Source: Anaerolineales bacterium (GTDB taxonomy: Bacteria > Chloroflexota > Anaerolineae > 4572-78 > J111). From it: DNA of 64,000 nt. Each line of letters begins with the position of its first letter. The stretch's first letter is position 1. The notes under the pieces were generated by a model, which was not told the DNA's origin, searched no databases, and saw nothing but the letters and a program-made list of their open reading frames with translations. The DNA is taken from assembly GCA_020634935.1 (NCBI GenBank), contig JACKAT010000001.1, positions 248,001-312,000 of the forward strand, read 5' to 3'. The position numbers and the translations under genes are program-made. Below are positions 32,296 to 39,999 of the stretch, piece by piece.

Positions 32296-32886
32296 ATGAC
32301 TGGCGCTGTTACTCACAAAAATGAAGTTGTGCAAGACCCTCCCTTTGTTCAATGGTTATTAAGTAGTCCCGGCGCGGCCTGGATCTGGCTGGTGCTGCGC
32401 GTTTGGCTCGGCTATCAGTGGATCGAAGCCTCCCTTCACAAAATTCACAACCCGGCCTGGGTGGAGACAGGGGCCGCTTTGAAAGGCTATTGGGAAAACG
32501 CGATTATTATTCCTGAAGCGGGCCGCCCATCCATCGCTTTCGACTGGTATCGCAGTTTCATTCAATCTCTACTCGACGCTCAAGCTTGGACCTGGTTTGC
32601 TCCGCTGGTAGCTTATGGGGAACTGATTATTGGTATCGCTCTGGTGCTGGGCCTCTTCACCGGTATCGCCGCTTTCTTCGGTGGCTTTATGAACTGGAAC
32701 TTTATGATGGCCGGCAGCGCCAGCACCAACCCGATGTTGTTCGTAGTGGCTGTGGGCTTGATTATGGCCTGGAAAGTCGCCGGCTACGTCGGTTTAGACT
32801 ACTTCTTACTGCCCCTGTTAGGCACACCCTGGCGCGGGATTACAATTCAAAAATCGGCTCCACAAGCAGAACCCGCAGCCGCCTAG
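32296..32886 (+). CDS. DoxX-family membrane protein
   Basis: 196 residues with four predicted membrane helices. WIWLVLRVWLGYQWIEASLHKIHNP, APLVAYGELIIGIALVLGLFTGIAAFFGGFMNWNFMMAG and GLIMAWKVAGYVGLDYFLLP match the DoxX/DoxD fold (the thiosulfate:quinone oxidoreductase membrane subunit and its relatives). Function in non-archaeal members is poorly known and is often tied to redox stress. An AAGGAG site precedes the ATG. TAATTGTGA (32210) and TCACAATTG (32263) upstream form a widely spaced inverted repeat. Confidence 0.8.
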   Translation: MTGAVTHKNEVVQDPPFVQWLLSSPGAAWIWLVLRVWLGYQWIEASLHKIHNPAWVETGAALKGYWENAIIIPEAGRPSIAFDWYRSFIQSLLDAQAWTWFAPLVAYGELIIGIALVLGLFTGIAAFFGGFMNWNFMMAGSASTNPMLFVVAVGLIMAWKVAGYVGLDYFLLPLLGTPWRGITIQKSAPQAEPAAA

Positions 32887-32906
32887 AACTTCTGACTGGT
32901 TTTTAC

Positions 32907-32940
32907 ATAAAAAAAGAGCCTCAACCGAGGCTCTTTTTTT
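32907..32940. terminator. Bidirectional terminator between converging genes
   Basis: AAAAAAAGAGCCTC pairs with GAGGCTCTTTTTTT around AACC. It serves the DoxX gene on the plus strand and the response regulator on the minus strand. Confidence 0.92.
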
Positions 32941-32941
32941 G

Positions 32942-33604
32942 TTAATCCACCAGTCCATGCTTCAAGGCAAAGCGAACCAAAGCCGAGCGGGTGGTAATAT
33001 TAAGTTTCTCCATGCCTCGGGCTTTGTAAGTTTCGACCGTTTTGACACTCAAATGCAGTATCTCGGCGATTTCTTTGTTGGTATGGCCCAGGGCGATTAA
33101 CCGGATGACCTCTTGTTCGCGGTCGCTTAAGTTAGATAGCTGGCTGTCGGGCGTAGCGACGGCCGGCGCGCTGTTGATCGCCTGTTCTAATAAAATGTGA
33201 GCGTGCGACGGGTGCAAAAATACACCGCCGTTATACACGGTTCGAATGGCGGTTAGCAGTTCACTGTCGGCGGCTTCCTTTAAGACGTATCCGGCGCCGC
33301 CGGCGGCCAGCACCTGTCGCAGGTAAACGGCATCATCGTGCATGGTCAGGATCAAGACCCGGCTGTGAGGGACCTTATGGCGTAGTTCTGCTAGAGCCTC
33401 TAAGCCGTTGGTGTGGGGCATGTTGATATCCAGCAAAACCAGGTCGGGTTGGAGTTTAACGGCGATGGCTACGCAGCTTTCACCGTCGCCGGCCTCGCCG
33501 ACCACGACCATATCCGGTTCGGCGTTGAGTAAGACTCTGAGGCCGGCCCGTAACACGGCATGATCATCGGCTAATACAATTCGGATTTGCCTGTCATCGC
33601 TCAT
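32942..33604 (-). CDS. NarL/LuxR-type response regulator
   Basis: 220 residues. The receiver domain has IVLADDHAVLRAGLRVLL, phospho-acceptor PDLVLLDINMP, and KEAADSE with the conserved Lys (GYVLKEA). The C-terminal LuxR helix-turn-helix has LSDREQEVIRLIALGHTNKEIAEILHLSVKTVETYKARGMEKL. It overlaps the kinase gene by four bases (ATGA), so it is its cognate partner. Target genes are unknown. Confidence 0.95.
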   Translation of the reverse strand: MSDDRQIRIVLADDHAVLRAGLRVLLNAEPDMVVVGEAGDGESCVAIAVKLQPDLVLLDINMPHTNGLEALAELRHKVPHSRVLILTMHDDAVYLRQVLAAGGAGYVLKEAADSELLTAIRTVYNGGVFLHPSHAHILLEQAINSAPAVATPDSQLSNLSDREQEVIRLIALGHTNKEIAEILHLSVKTVETYKARGMEKLNITTRSALVRFALKHGLVD

Positions 33605-35088
33605 ATCGGAATCTCCGCATAGATCGTTGTGCCTTCTTCGCTGCTTTCAATTTGCAACCGGCCGCCGAGTAAATCCGCCCGTTCAAACATCCCGTGGATA
33701 CCAACGCTGCTGCCGGCGCGAGACGCCCCGTCCGGATCAAACCCGTGACCGTTGTCCTCGACAATGGCCTGCACCTGCCCGTTGCGCTGGGTCAATAAGA
33801 CGCTCAAGGCGGTAGCGCCGCTGTGGCGAGCCGCATTGGTCATCGCTTCCTGAACAATCCGGTAGAGGCTGGTTTCAACGGTAGACGGCAGGCGATTCGG
33901 CAGATCGGCATGAAAATCAACGGGTAAGGCCGGGTATAACTTGGAGAACTCCCCCAGGTAACGCTCGACCGCCGCCGCCAGACCCAAGTCGTCCAGCGCG
34001 CTGGGGCGTAGTTGGCGGCTGAGCAGCCGGACGTTTTCCAGTGTTTCGGTGGCGACTTGCCGCAGTTCGGCGGCTTTAGCTTGGAGGACGGCCGGATCAT
34101 CCAGTTGGTTTAATATTTTCAGCCCCACCAGCAGCGAGGTTAGCGCCTGGCCGACGCCATCATGCAGTTCACGGGCAATACGTTTGCGCTCTTCTTCCTG
34201 GGCATTGATCAGTTGGGCCAGCAGGCGCGTTCGGGCCGCCTCTTTTTCTTCGATGGCTCGATGACTGACTTCCAGATCGCACGTCATCTGGTTAAAGGCA
34301 TCGGCCAGCGCGCCGATTTCGTCGTCGGCCCAGTGGGGAACCCGCACCGTCAAATCGCCCTGCCGCACCCGTTCGGTGGCCGTGACCAGGGCCAGGATAG
34401 GGCGGGTTAATAACCAGGTCAGCAGCATAGCGGCCAAAATGCCAAACAGCCCCACCACCGCCGTGGTTAACAACATTTGCCACGTGGTTCGATTGATGAC
34501 GCCCTGCAACCGGGCTTCGGACAGGCCAACCCGCAGCGTTTCCGCCCCATCGTCGGCAATCAGCGCCGCAAATTCATGAATGTGACCTTCGTGGTTTTCG
34601 AAATGGATATGATGACCGTGGCCGTCGGGGGCAATCGTATTGGTGTAATCGTGGAGTAAAAATTGGGCGCTGAGGTCGGCAATATTCAGGTTTAGCAGGT
34701 CATCCGGAACGTGATCGGGAAAACTGTGGGCGATAACCTGGTTCTGGTCATCGACAATGAAGGCGTAGCGTACATCAGGATGGTTGGCTACCGTCTCCGT
34801 TAAAAGCTCTCTCAGCGCCGGCAAATCCCCCTGTTTCAGTGGCGCTACACTCCGAATAGAGAGATCCGTGATATAGGCATGTCCCAGCAGTTCCAATTCG
34901 TTGAGGAGATTGTGCTGCATCACAGTGCGGACTTCCCAGGTCACGCCCAGGCCCAAGACCACCGTCAGCGTTAGCACAATACCCAAAATTTTGGTACGCA
35001 CACTGACGCCCCCAATGAGCGTCCATAATTGCTCGCGGGTGGTGATGGTATCGGGGTGGGGTGGGGTGGGGTTCGATGCGTGGTTCAT
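33601..35088 (-). CDS. HisKA_3 (NarX/DesK-type) membrane sensor kinase
   Basis: About 495 residues from the ATG at 35088; upstream starts at 35115 and 35124 are possible, since none has a clear ribosome site. It has a transmembrane helix (ILGIVLTLTVVLGLGVTWEV), an extracytoplasmic sensor region with a His-rich stretch (DGHGHHIHFENHEGHIHEF), a second helix (LLTTAVVGLFGILAAMLLTWLL), HAMP, and HisKA_3 with IARELHDGVGQALTSLL (phospho-His). The HATPase has IVQEAMTNAARHS and VEDNGHGF. The His cluster suggests metal sensing. Confidence 0.9.
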   Translation of the reverse strand: MNHASNPTPPHPDTITTREQLWTLIGGVSVRTKILGIVLTLTVVLGLGVTWEVRTVMQHNLLNELELLGHAYITDLSIRSVAPLKQGDLPALRELLTETVANHPDVRYAFIVDDQNQVIAHSFPDHVPDDLLNLNIADLSAQFLLHDYTNTIAPDGHGHHIHFENHEGHIHEFAALIADDGAETLRVGLSEARLQGVINRTTWQMLLTTAVVGLFGILAAMLLTWLLTRPILALVTATERVRQGDLTVRVPHWADDEIGALADAFNQMTCDLEVSHRAIEEKEAARTRLLAQLINAQEEERKRIARELHDGVGQALTSLLVGLKILNQLDDPAVLQAKAAELRQVATETLENVRLLSRQLRPSALDDLGLAAAVERYLGEFSKLYPALPVDFHADLPNRLPSTVETSLYRIVQEAMTNAARHSGATALSVLLTQRNGQVQAIVEDNGHGFDPDGASRAGSSVGIHGMFERADLLGGRLQIESSEEGTTIYAEIPI

Positions 35089-35245
35089 GATTATAAATGT
35101 TATCGCCTTAGACATCCTCGTCAAATTAAAATGGAAAGTTAGCCAATAGGGGGATAACCTTCCCCGTAAGTCTGCGATGGAAATGAGAATTAGGTGACAT
35201 CTATTATATTACCAAGCGGGTGAGTTTGCTAAAAACCTGTCGGTA

Positions 35246-35592
35246 GTAAAAAAAGGAGGTCGCTCTTTAAGCGATGCCTTTTCGGCGGCAAAAAAAGGGA
35301 GATAGTTTCAAATCACCCCCTTTTCATCGATAAAAAAAGAGGGGGCATTTCAAACCGATCGCCTTTTGGCGGCAAAAAAAGGGGAGCGATTTCAAACCGA
35401 CCCCCTTTTGGTGGCAAAGCGACGGGGGCGATTTCAAACCGACCCCCTTTTGGTGGCAAAGCGACGGGGGCGATTTCAAACCGACCCCCTTTTGGCGGCA
35501 AAAAAAGGGGAGCGATTTCAAACCGATCGCCTTTTGGCGGCAAAAAAAGGGGGGCGATTTCAAACCGACCCCCTTTTGACGACAAAATAAAG
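35246..35592. repeat. Third minisatellite, 42-bp units, about 8 copies
   Basis: Unit CGATTTCAAACCGACCCCCT followed by TTTGGCGGCAAAAAAAGGGG and two bases; left units are more degenerate. In each, CCCC(C)TTTT can pair with AAAAGGGG around GGCGGCA, so the block is a row of hairpins. It separates the 3' end of the CcdA gene (35601) from the kinase gene. Confidence 0.92.
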
Positions 35593-35600
35593 GTTGCTTC

Positions 35601-36281
35601 TCATCCCCAAAACAACGCAATCACCTCCCAGTTGGCCCACAGATCATATAGCCCGATCCCGACCAACAGCAGGCCGCCGATAAGGTTCACAATACGGGCG
35701 TGAACGGCAAACTGGCGGGTAATCCAGCGCTGCGACGCGCCTGATAGAAAAGACAGCGCCAGCAGCGGCAGCCCGAAGCCGACGCCAAACCACAGGAAGA
35801 TCGATAGCTGGCTCAACGCCTGCCCGGCCGACAGCGAATAAGCGAAGATACCAACCACCAGCGGCCCGGAGCAGGGCAAGGCGATTGGCCCGTAGAGTAG
35901 GCCATAGGTGAAGGCATTCAGGTACGGGTTCGATAGACCGGGAACCTGCATTTGCGGCAGTTGTTTGAACGGATTGTAGTTCAGCAGCAGCATGACCCCC
36001 AGACTGATGATCAACAGATCGGCCAGCGGAATGAGAATCGACAGCGCTCGCCCCACCGACAGCGACAGCAGGGCGATGATCAGCCCCAGGGCCAGCATCA
36101 TCGCCAGCACGCCGGCCAGCACAAAGAAGCCTAAAAAGTACCGCCCGTACTGGCGATTGGCCAGCGCGGCCTGCCCGCCGCTGAGGTAGGCCAGATAACC
36201 GGGGTAGAGCGGTAAAACGCAGGGGCTGGTCGTCGCCAGCAAGCCGAGTGAGATGGACGTGAAAATGGCCTCAAAACCCAT
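35601..36281 (-). CDS. ccdA: CcdA-type thiol-disulfide transmembrane transporter
   Basis: 226 residues with six membrane helices. LLATTSPCVLPLYPGYLAYLSG in helix one and YGPIALPCSGPLVVGIFAYSL in helix four hold the two reactive cysteines that relay electrons from cytoplasmic thioredoxin outward. CcdA/DsbD-like proteins reduce periplasmic thioredoxins for cytochrome c maturation or disulfide repair. It lies 3 bp downstream of a thioredoxin-like lipoprotein gene, its likely electron acceptor. Confidence 0.9.
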   Translation of the reverse strand: MGFEAIFTSISLGLLATTSPCVLPLYPGYLAYLSGGQAALANRQYGRYFLGFFVLAGVLAMMLALGLIIALLSLSVGRALSILIPLADLLIISLGVMLLLNYNPFKQLPQMQVPGLSNPYLNAFTYGLLYGPIALPCSGPLVVGIFAYSLSAGQALSQLSIFLWFGVGFGLPLLALSFLSGASQRWITRQFAVHARIVNLIGGLLLVGIGLYDLWANWEVIALFWG

Positions 36282-36284
36282 TGC

Positions 36285-37202
36285 CTAGCCTTCCTCGCTT
36301 AAAAACGGGGCCAGCGCCTCTTGCAGCGTTTGAGCCGATTTGGGGCCGAATTCCAGCGGGTGCGCCTGCCCCTGGCGGTCGATGATCAGCATCGGGGTGG
36401 CCGGCGGGTTGAGGAATTGGCCGCCGTACAGTTGGCCGATCTCGGCGGCTACCTCGCCCGGCGCAACGGCGTAGACCCAATCGAAGCCGTTTTTGTCGGT
36501 GTGGGCCTTGAGAATGGCGTTATCCTCGTTGGGATCGATGTCGATGGCGACGCTGACCAGACCGGGTTGGTCGCCCAATTGGCTGTGGAGCGACAGCACT
36601 TCCCGCTGCTGGCGCAGGCAGTTGGTACACCAAACCGCCATCGTTTCAACCAGCACCACTTTATTCTGGAAATCGGCGATCTTAAATGTTTCGCCGGTAT
36701 TGACGTTGGTCAGTTCAACGTTGTACCAGGCCGGCAAATCGACCGGGGCGCTATCGGTCATAGCCTCGTCACTCATCGCTTCGTCGCCGGCGGCGTCGTC
36801 AGCCATCGCTGTATGTTCAGTCATGGCGTCGCTCGCCGGGTCGCCGGCCATCGCTTCTTCATCCGTCATCGCTTCGTCCGCCATCGCCTCATCGGTCATG
36901 GCGTCGTCGGCCATCGCTTCTTTATCCGGCATCGCTTCATCCGCCATCGCCTCATCGGTCATGGCGTCGTCGGCCATCGCTTTATCCGCCATCGTATCCT
37001 TCTCAGCCATGCTTTCGTCGGCCATCGCTTCGTCACTCTGGGACTCTGGGGACGGCCTGGCCGCTTCGGCGGGGGCCGATTGTTCGGGCGCGGCAGCCGG
37101 GGCGGCCCCCCCGCAAGCGGCGACGATCAAGGCGGTCAGCAGCAGCGCCAACAGCAAACTTAAGCGATTTTTTCTGTGAGTAACTTGATTAGTGGGTAAC
37201 AT
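36285..37202 (-). CDS. TlpA-like thioredoxin lipoprotein with a Met/Asp-rich repeat spacer
   Basis: 305 residues from ATG 37202 (GAGGAG 6 nt upstream). The signal ends in the lipobox IVAACGG. Residues ~50-150 consist of imperfect repeats of the type AMADxAMTDE (about 15 copies). The C-terminal domain is TlpA/ResA-like: KVVLVETMAVWCTNCLRQQREVL (CxxC is CTNC), LVSVAIDIDPNED and the cis-Pro region NPPATPMLIIDRQG. It likely receives electrons from the adjacent CcdA and reduces exported disulfides. The repeat could be a flexible tether, a metal chelator or an oxidant sink. Confidence 0.88.
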   Translation of the reverse strand: MLPTNQVTHRKNRLSLLLALLLTALIVAACGGAAPAAAPEQSAPAEAARPSPESQSDEAMADESMAEKDTMADKAMADDAMTDEAMADEAMPDKEAMADDAMTDEAMADEAMTDEEAMAGDPASDAMTEHTAMADDAAGDEAMSDEAMTDSAPVDLPAWYNVELTNVNTGETFKIADFQNKVVLVETMAVWCTNCLRQQREVLSLHSQLGDQPGLVSVAIDIDPNEDNAILKAHTDKNGFDWVYAVAPGEVAAEIGQLYGGQFLNPPATPMLIIDRQGQAHPLEFGPKSAQTLQEALAPFLSEEG

Positions 37203-37466
37203 CAAAATCTCCTCTATTTTCTAAATGCTAATTTTGGCTTGCCCGGATTAAACGGCGCGTATGAGCCGATGGCGATCCGGTTTTAAGTCATCGTCATCTG
37301 TTCTCAGACCAGCCACCGTTTCAGTATGGTCAAGATTCCTTACAGATTTCTTACAGGTGGGCCGCTTGCTGTTTGGCCGGACAAAGGCTCCCCTTATTAT
37401 TTTTCGTGAGGCCTATTTCGGATTATAATCCCTGAAATACCTTGTCACTTGTCCGGGAGAAAATGA

Positions 37467-37907
37467 ATGACTGAGACTATCGAAACCCTGCCTCCCCGTC
37501 TGGCTCAGATTGTCGAAGATTTTAGCTGGGCGGAAGGCCGCGATAAACTGGAACTGCTGCTGGAATACTCGGAAAAGATGCCGCCTCTGCCTGACTGGCT
37601 CAATAGGCAGGCCAATATGGAGCAGATACACGAATGTATGACGCCGGTCTTTGTTCATGCCGAACTGGAAGACGGCGGTATGCATTATTACTTTGATATC
37701 CCGCCTGAGTCGCCCACCGTGCGCGGCTACGCGGCTATTTTGGGTGAAGGGCTGCGGGGTGTCGCCCCTGAAGATGTCCTCAAAGTGCCGGCCCACTTTT
37801 ATCTGGAAATGGGGTTGCAGAAAGTGTTGACGACCCAACGGCTGAACGGTATCGGCGCGATTTTGGCCCACGTCAAACGTCTCGCCACCCAAGAATTGGC
37901 CAAGTAG
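37467..37907 (+). CDS. SufE-family sulfur acceptor protein
   Basis: 146 residues: PPRLAQIVEDFSWAEGRDKLELLLEYSEKMPPLPDW, then MEQIHECMTPVFVHAELEDGGMHYYFDIPPESPTVRGYAAILGEGLRG, where the Cys takes the place of the SufE persulfide-accepting Cys. SufE stimulates SufS cysteine desulfurase in Fe-S cluster assembly. No suf genes are next to it. A GGGAG site precedes the ATG. The next gene starts 13 bp after its stop. Confidence 0.85.
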   Translation: MTETIETLPPRLAQIVEDFSWAEGRDKLELLLEYSEKMPPLPDWLNRQANMEQIHECMTPVFVHAELEDGGMHYYFDIPPESPTVRGYAAILGEGLRGVAPEDVLKVPAHFYLEMGLQKVLTTQRLNGIGAILAHVKRLATQELAK

Positions 37908-37920
37908 CCGATATAAACCT

Positions 37921-39012
37921 GTGACCTCACCACAAACGCCTTACCCATTTTCCGCCCTGGTTGGCCAGGAGGCGATGCAGTTGGCCCTGCTGCTCAACGC
38001 CATCAACCCGGCCATCGGCGGGGTGTTGATTCGCGGCCAGAAAGGCACGGCCAAATCGACCGCCGCCCGCGCGCTGGCGGCCCTGCTGCCACCTATCGAA
38101 GCCCGGCCCGGCTGTCCCTTCAACTGCCCGCCCGAGCAACCGGCGGCCATCTGTCCGGTGTGCCGCTCAGCCGGCCCCCCCGCCCCCGCCTCACGCCCCA
38201 CGCCTTTTGTCGAGCTGCCGGTCGGAGCCAGCGATGATCGGGTGGTGGGCACGCTGGATATCGAACGCGCGCTGCAATCGGGCCAGCGCCATTTTGAGCC
38301 GGGGCTGCTGGCTCAGGCCCATCGCGGCATTCTGTACGTGGATGAGGTCAATCTGCTGGCCGATCATATTGTCGATGTCCTGCTCGACGCCGCCGCGTCC
38401 GGTACCAATACCGTCGAGCGCGAGGGCGTCAGCGTCAGCCATCCGGCCCGATTCATTCTGGTGGGAACCATGAATCCGGAAGAGGGCGAACTGCGCCCCC
38501 AACTGCTCGATCGGTTCGGGCTGGCGGTAGAAGTGGCCGGGCCAACCGACGCCGCGCTGCGAACCGCCGTTGTCCGCCGCCGAATTGCCTTCGAGGCCAA
38601 TCCCGCCGCCTTTTACAGCCAATTTGCCGATCAAGAAGCAGCGTTGGGGCAGCGCATCGGTCAGGCGCAGCAGCTAGTACCACAAGTCACGCTCAGCGAC
38701 GGCCTGCTGGAGCTGATTAGCCAAATTTGCATCGGCAGCCAGGTGGATGGGCTGCGGGCCGATATTACGATGTACAAAACGGCTCAAACGCTGGCCGCCT
38801 GGGAAGAGCGAGGAGAAGTCAACGTCGATGATATTCGCCGGGCAGCGGAACTCGTGCTGCTGCATCGCCGCCGCCGCCAGCCCTTTGAAGAACCCGGCCT
38901 CGACCGGCAGCAGTTAGATAACCTCATCCAGCAGCACCAACCCCGACCCGGTCAGCGCGGCGGCGCTGATCGTCAAGACGCTCCCGATAACACCGATACG
39001 GAGGGTGAGTGA
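37921..39012 (+). CDS. Magnesium-chelatase ChlI/BchI-like AAA+ ATPase
   Basis: 363 residues, GTG start. FSALVGQEAMQLALLLNAINPAIGGVLIRGQKGTAKSTAARALA contains the Walker A motif. GCPFNCPPEQPAAICPVC is a four-Cys cluster typical of one BchI branch. ILYVDEVNLLADHIVDVLLD is Walker B, and LVGTMNPEEGELRPQLLDRFGL holds sensor 1 and the Arg finger. The C-terminal lid is followed by a polar tail. With the VWA protein encoded next (8-bp overlap) it would form an AAA-VWA chelatase or MoxR-type remodelling pair. There is no tetrapyrrole gene nearby. Confidence 0.85.
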   Translation: MTSPQTPYPFSALVGQEAMQLALLLNAINPAIGGVLIRGQKGTAKSTAARALAALLPPIEARPGCPFNCPPEQPAAICPVCRSAGPPAPASRPTPFVELPVGASDDRVVGTLDIERALQSGQRHFEPGLLAQAHRGILYVDEVNLLADHIVDVLLDAAASGTNTVEREGVSVSHPARFILVGTMNPEEGELRPQLLDRFGLAVEVAGPTDAALRTAVVRRRIAFEANPAAFYSQFADQEAALGQRIGQAQQLVPQVTLSDGLLELISQICIGSQVDGLRADITMYKTAQTLAAWEERGEVNVDDIRRAAELVLLHRRRRQPFEEPGLDRQQLDNLIQQHQPRPGQRGGADRQDAPDNTDTEGE

Positions 39013-39940
39013 GCCGGACACGCCGCCCGATGATACCGGCCGCCCCGCTCCCGATCAGGTGTTCGCTCCCGGTCACCCATTTGCTCTAAAACAACCGCTG
39101 CCTTCAGCCGCCAGCCGTCGCCCCCAGCCCGGCCGGGGGCGGCGCAGCCAGGCCACAGCCACCCACCAAGGCGGGTTCTTTCTGTATGCCACCACCCCGA
39201 CCGGCCCCATTCGCGACATCGCTCTCGCCGCCACCCTCCGCGCCGCTGCTCTGCGTTTAGCTCAAACTTCCCTCAGTTCTCTCTCTCATACCTCAATCTC
39301 TAATCTCCAACCTCTAACTCCCCACCCTCAATCTCCCCTCTCCCCTCTCCCCTCTCCCCTCTCTATTCCTGACCTACGCGTCAAAGTTCGCCGGGTGCGC
39401 ACCGGCAACCTCATCCTGTTTGTGGTCGATGCCTCCGGCTCGATGGGGGCGCGCAAACGCATGATCGCCGTCAAAGGCGCGATGCTCAGCCTGCTGCTCG
39501 ACGCCTACCAAAAGCGCGATCGGGTCGGGCTAATCACCTTTCGCGGCCAAAGCGCCCACCTCCTCGTGCCGCCAACCAACTCGGTCGAGTTGGCCGAGCG
39601 GCAGTTGCGGCAGCTCCCCACCGGCGGGCGCACCCCGCTGCCGGCAGGCTTGCAGCTAGCCGATCAGGTGCTGACCAACCACCTCAAGCGAGACAGCGCC
39701 CTGACGCCGCTGTTAGTGCTCATCACCGACGGGCGGGTAACGTCGGCGGGCCAACTTCAGCAGATTGCCGTCGGTTTGGCGCAAAAAAAGATAGCTGCGT
39801 TGGTGTTGGATAGTGAGCAGGGTTTTGTACGGTTGGGGCTGGCTCGCCAGTTGGCGCAGTGGTTGGGTGCGCATTACTTGTTGTTGGATGAATTGCAGAC
39901 GGAGACGATTGTGCGGCAAGTCAGATCGAGTTTAGGGTAA
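39005..39940 (+). CDS. ChlD-like VWA-domain protein
   Basis: 311 residues, GTG start, overlapping the ATPase gene. The first ~120 residues are Pro/Ser/Arg-rich. Residues ~137-310 form a VWA domain with LFVVDASGSMGARKRM (MIDAS DxSxS), VGLITFRGQSAHLLVPPT and LLVLITDGRVTSAG. It corresponds to the C-terminal part of ChlD/BchD, without the AAA-like half. A homopyrimidine-rich stretch (about 39265-39365) encodes the Ser/Pro/Leu linker just before the VWA domain and looks inserted. Confidence 0.85.
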   Translation: MSEPDTPPDDTGRPAPDQVFAPGHPFALKQPLPSAASRRPQPGRGRRSQATATHQGGFFLYATTPTGPIRDIALAATLRAAALRLAQTSLSSLSHTSISNLQPLTPHPQSPLSPLPSPLSIPDLRVKVRRVRTGNLILFVVDASGSMGARKRMIAVKGAMLSLLLDAYQKRDRVGLITFRGQSAHLLVPPTNSVELAERQLRQLPTGGRTPLPAGLQLADQVLTNHLKRDSALTPLLVLITDGRVTSAGQLQQIAVGLAQKKIAALVLDSEQGFVRLGLARQLAQWLGAHYLLLDELQTETIVRQVRSSLG

Positions 39941-39944
39941 TTTA

Positions 39945-39992
39945 TTCGTAGTAATGGCTTTAGCCATTCTAAATCCTAAAGCGATGGCTACG
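39945..39992. repeat. Small palindromic intergenic element
   Basis: Outer arms TTCGTAG and CTACGAA enclose the perfect palindrome AATGGCT-TT-AGCCATT. It lies between converging genes and may serve as a transcript end. Only one copy is in the window. Confidence 0.5.
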
Positions 39993-39999
39993 AACCTGG

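Noticed and set aside
35313..35620. Repetitive open frames PPKGGRFEIAPLFL-type in the third minisatellite
   Set aside because: Same 42-bp period artefact, with hairpin-forming units and no start signals.
36321..37179. Two long plus-strand frames opposite the thioredoxin lipoprotein gene
   Set aside because: They mirror the repeat-coded AMADE spacer. The minus-strand reading has signal peptide, lipobox and CxxC domain.
37339..37355. Two CTTACA hexamers 11 bp apart before the SufE gene as Pho boxes
   Set aside because: Only two repeats, no -10 at the offset seen in the four accepted arrays, and no phosphorus gene downstream.
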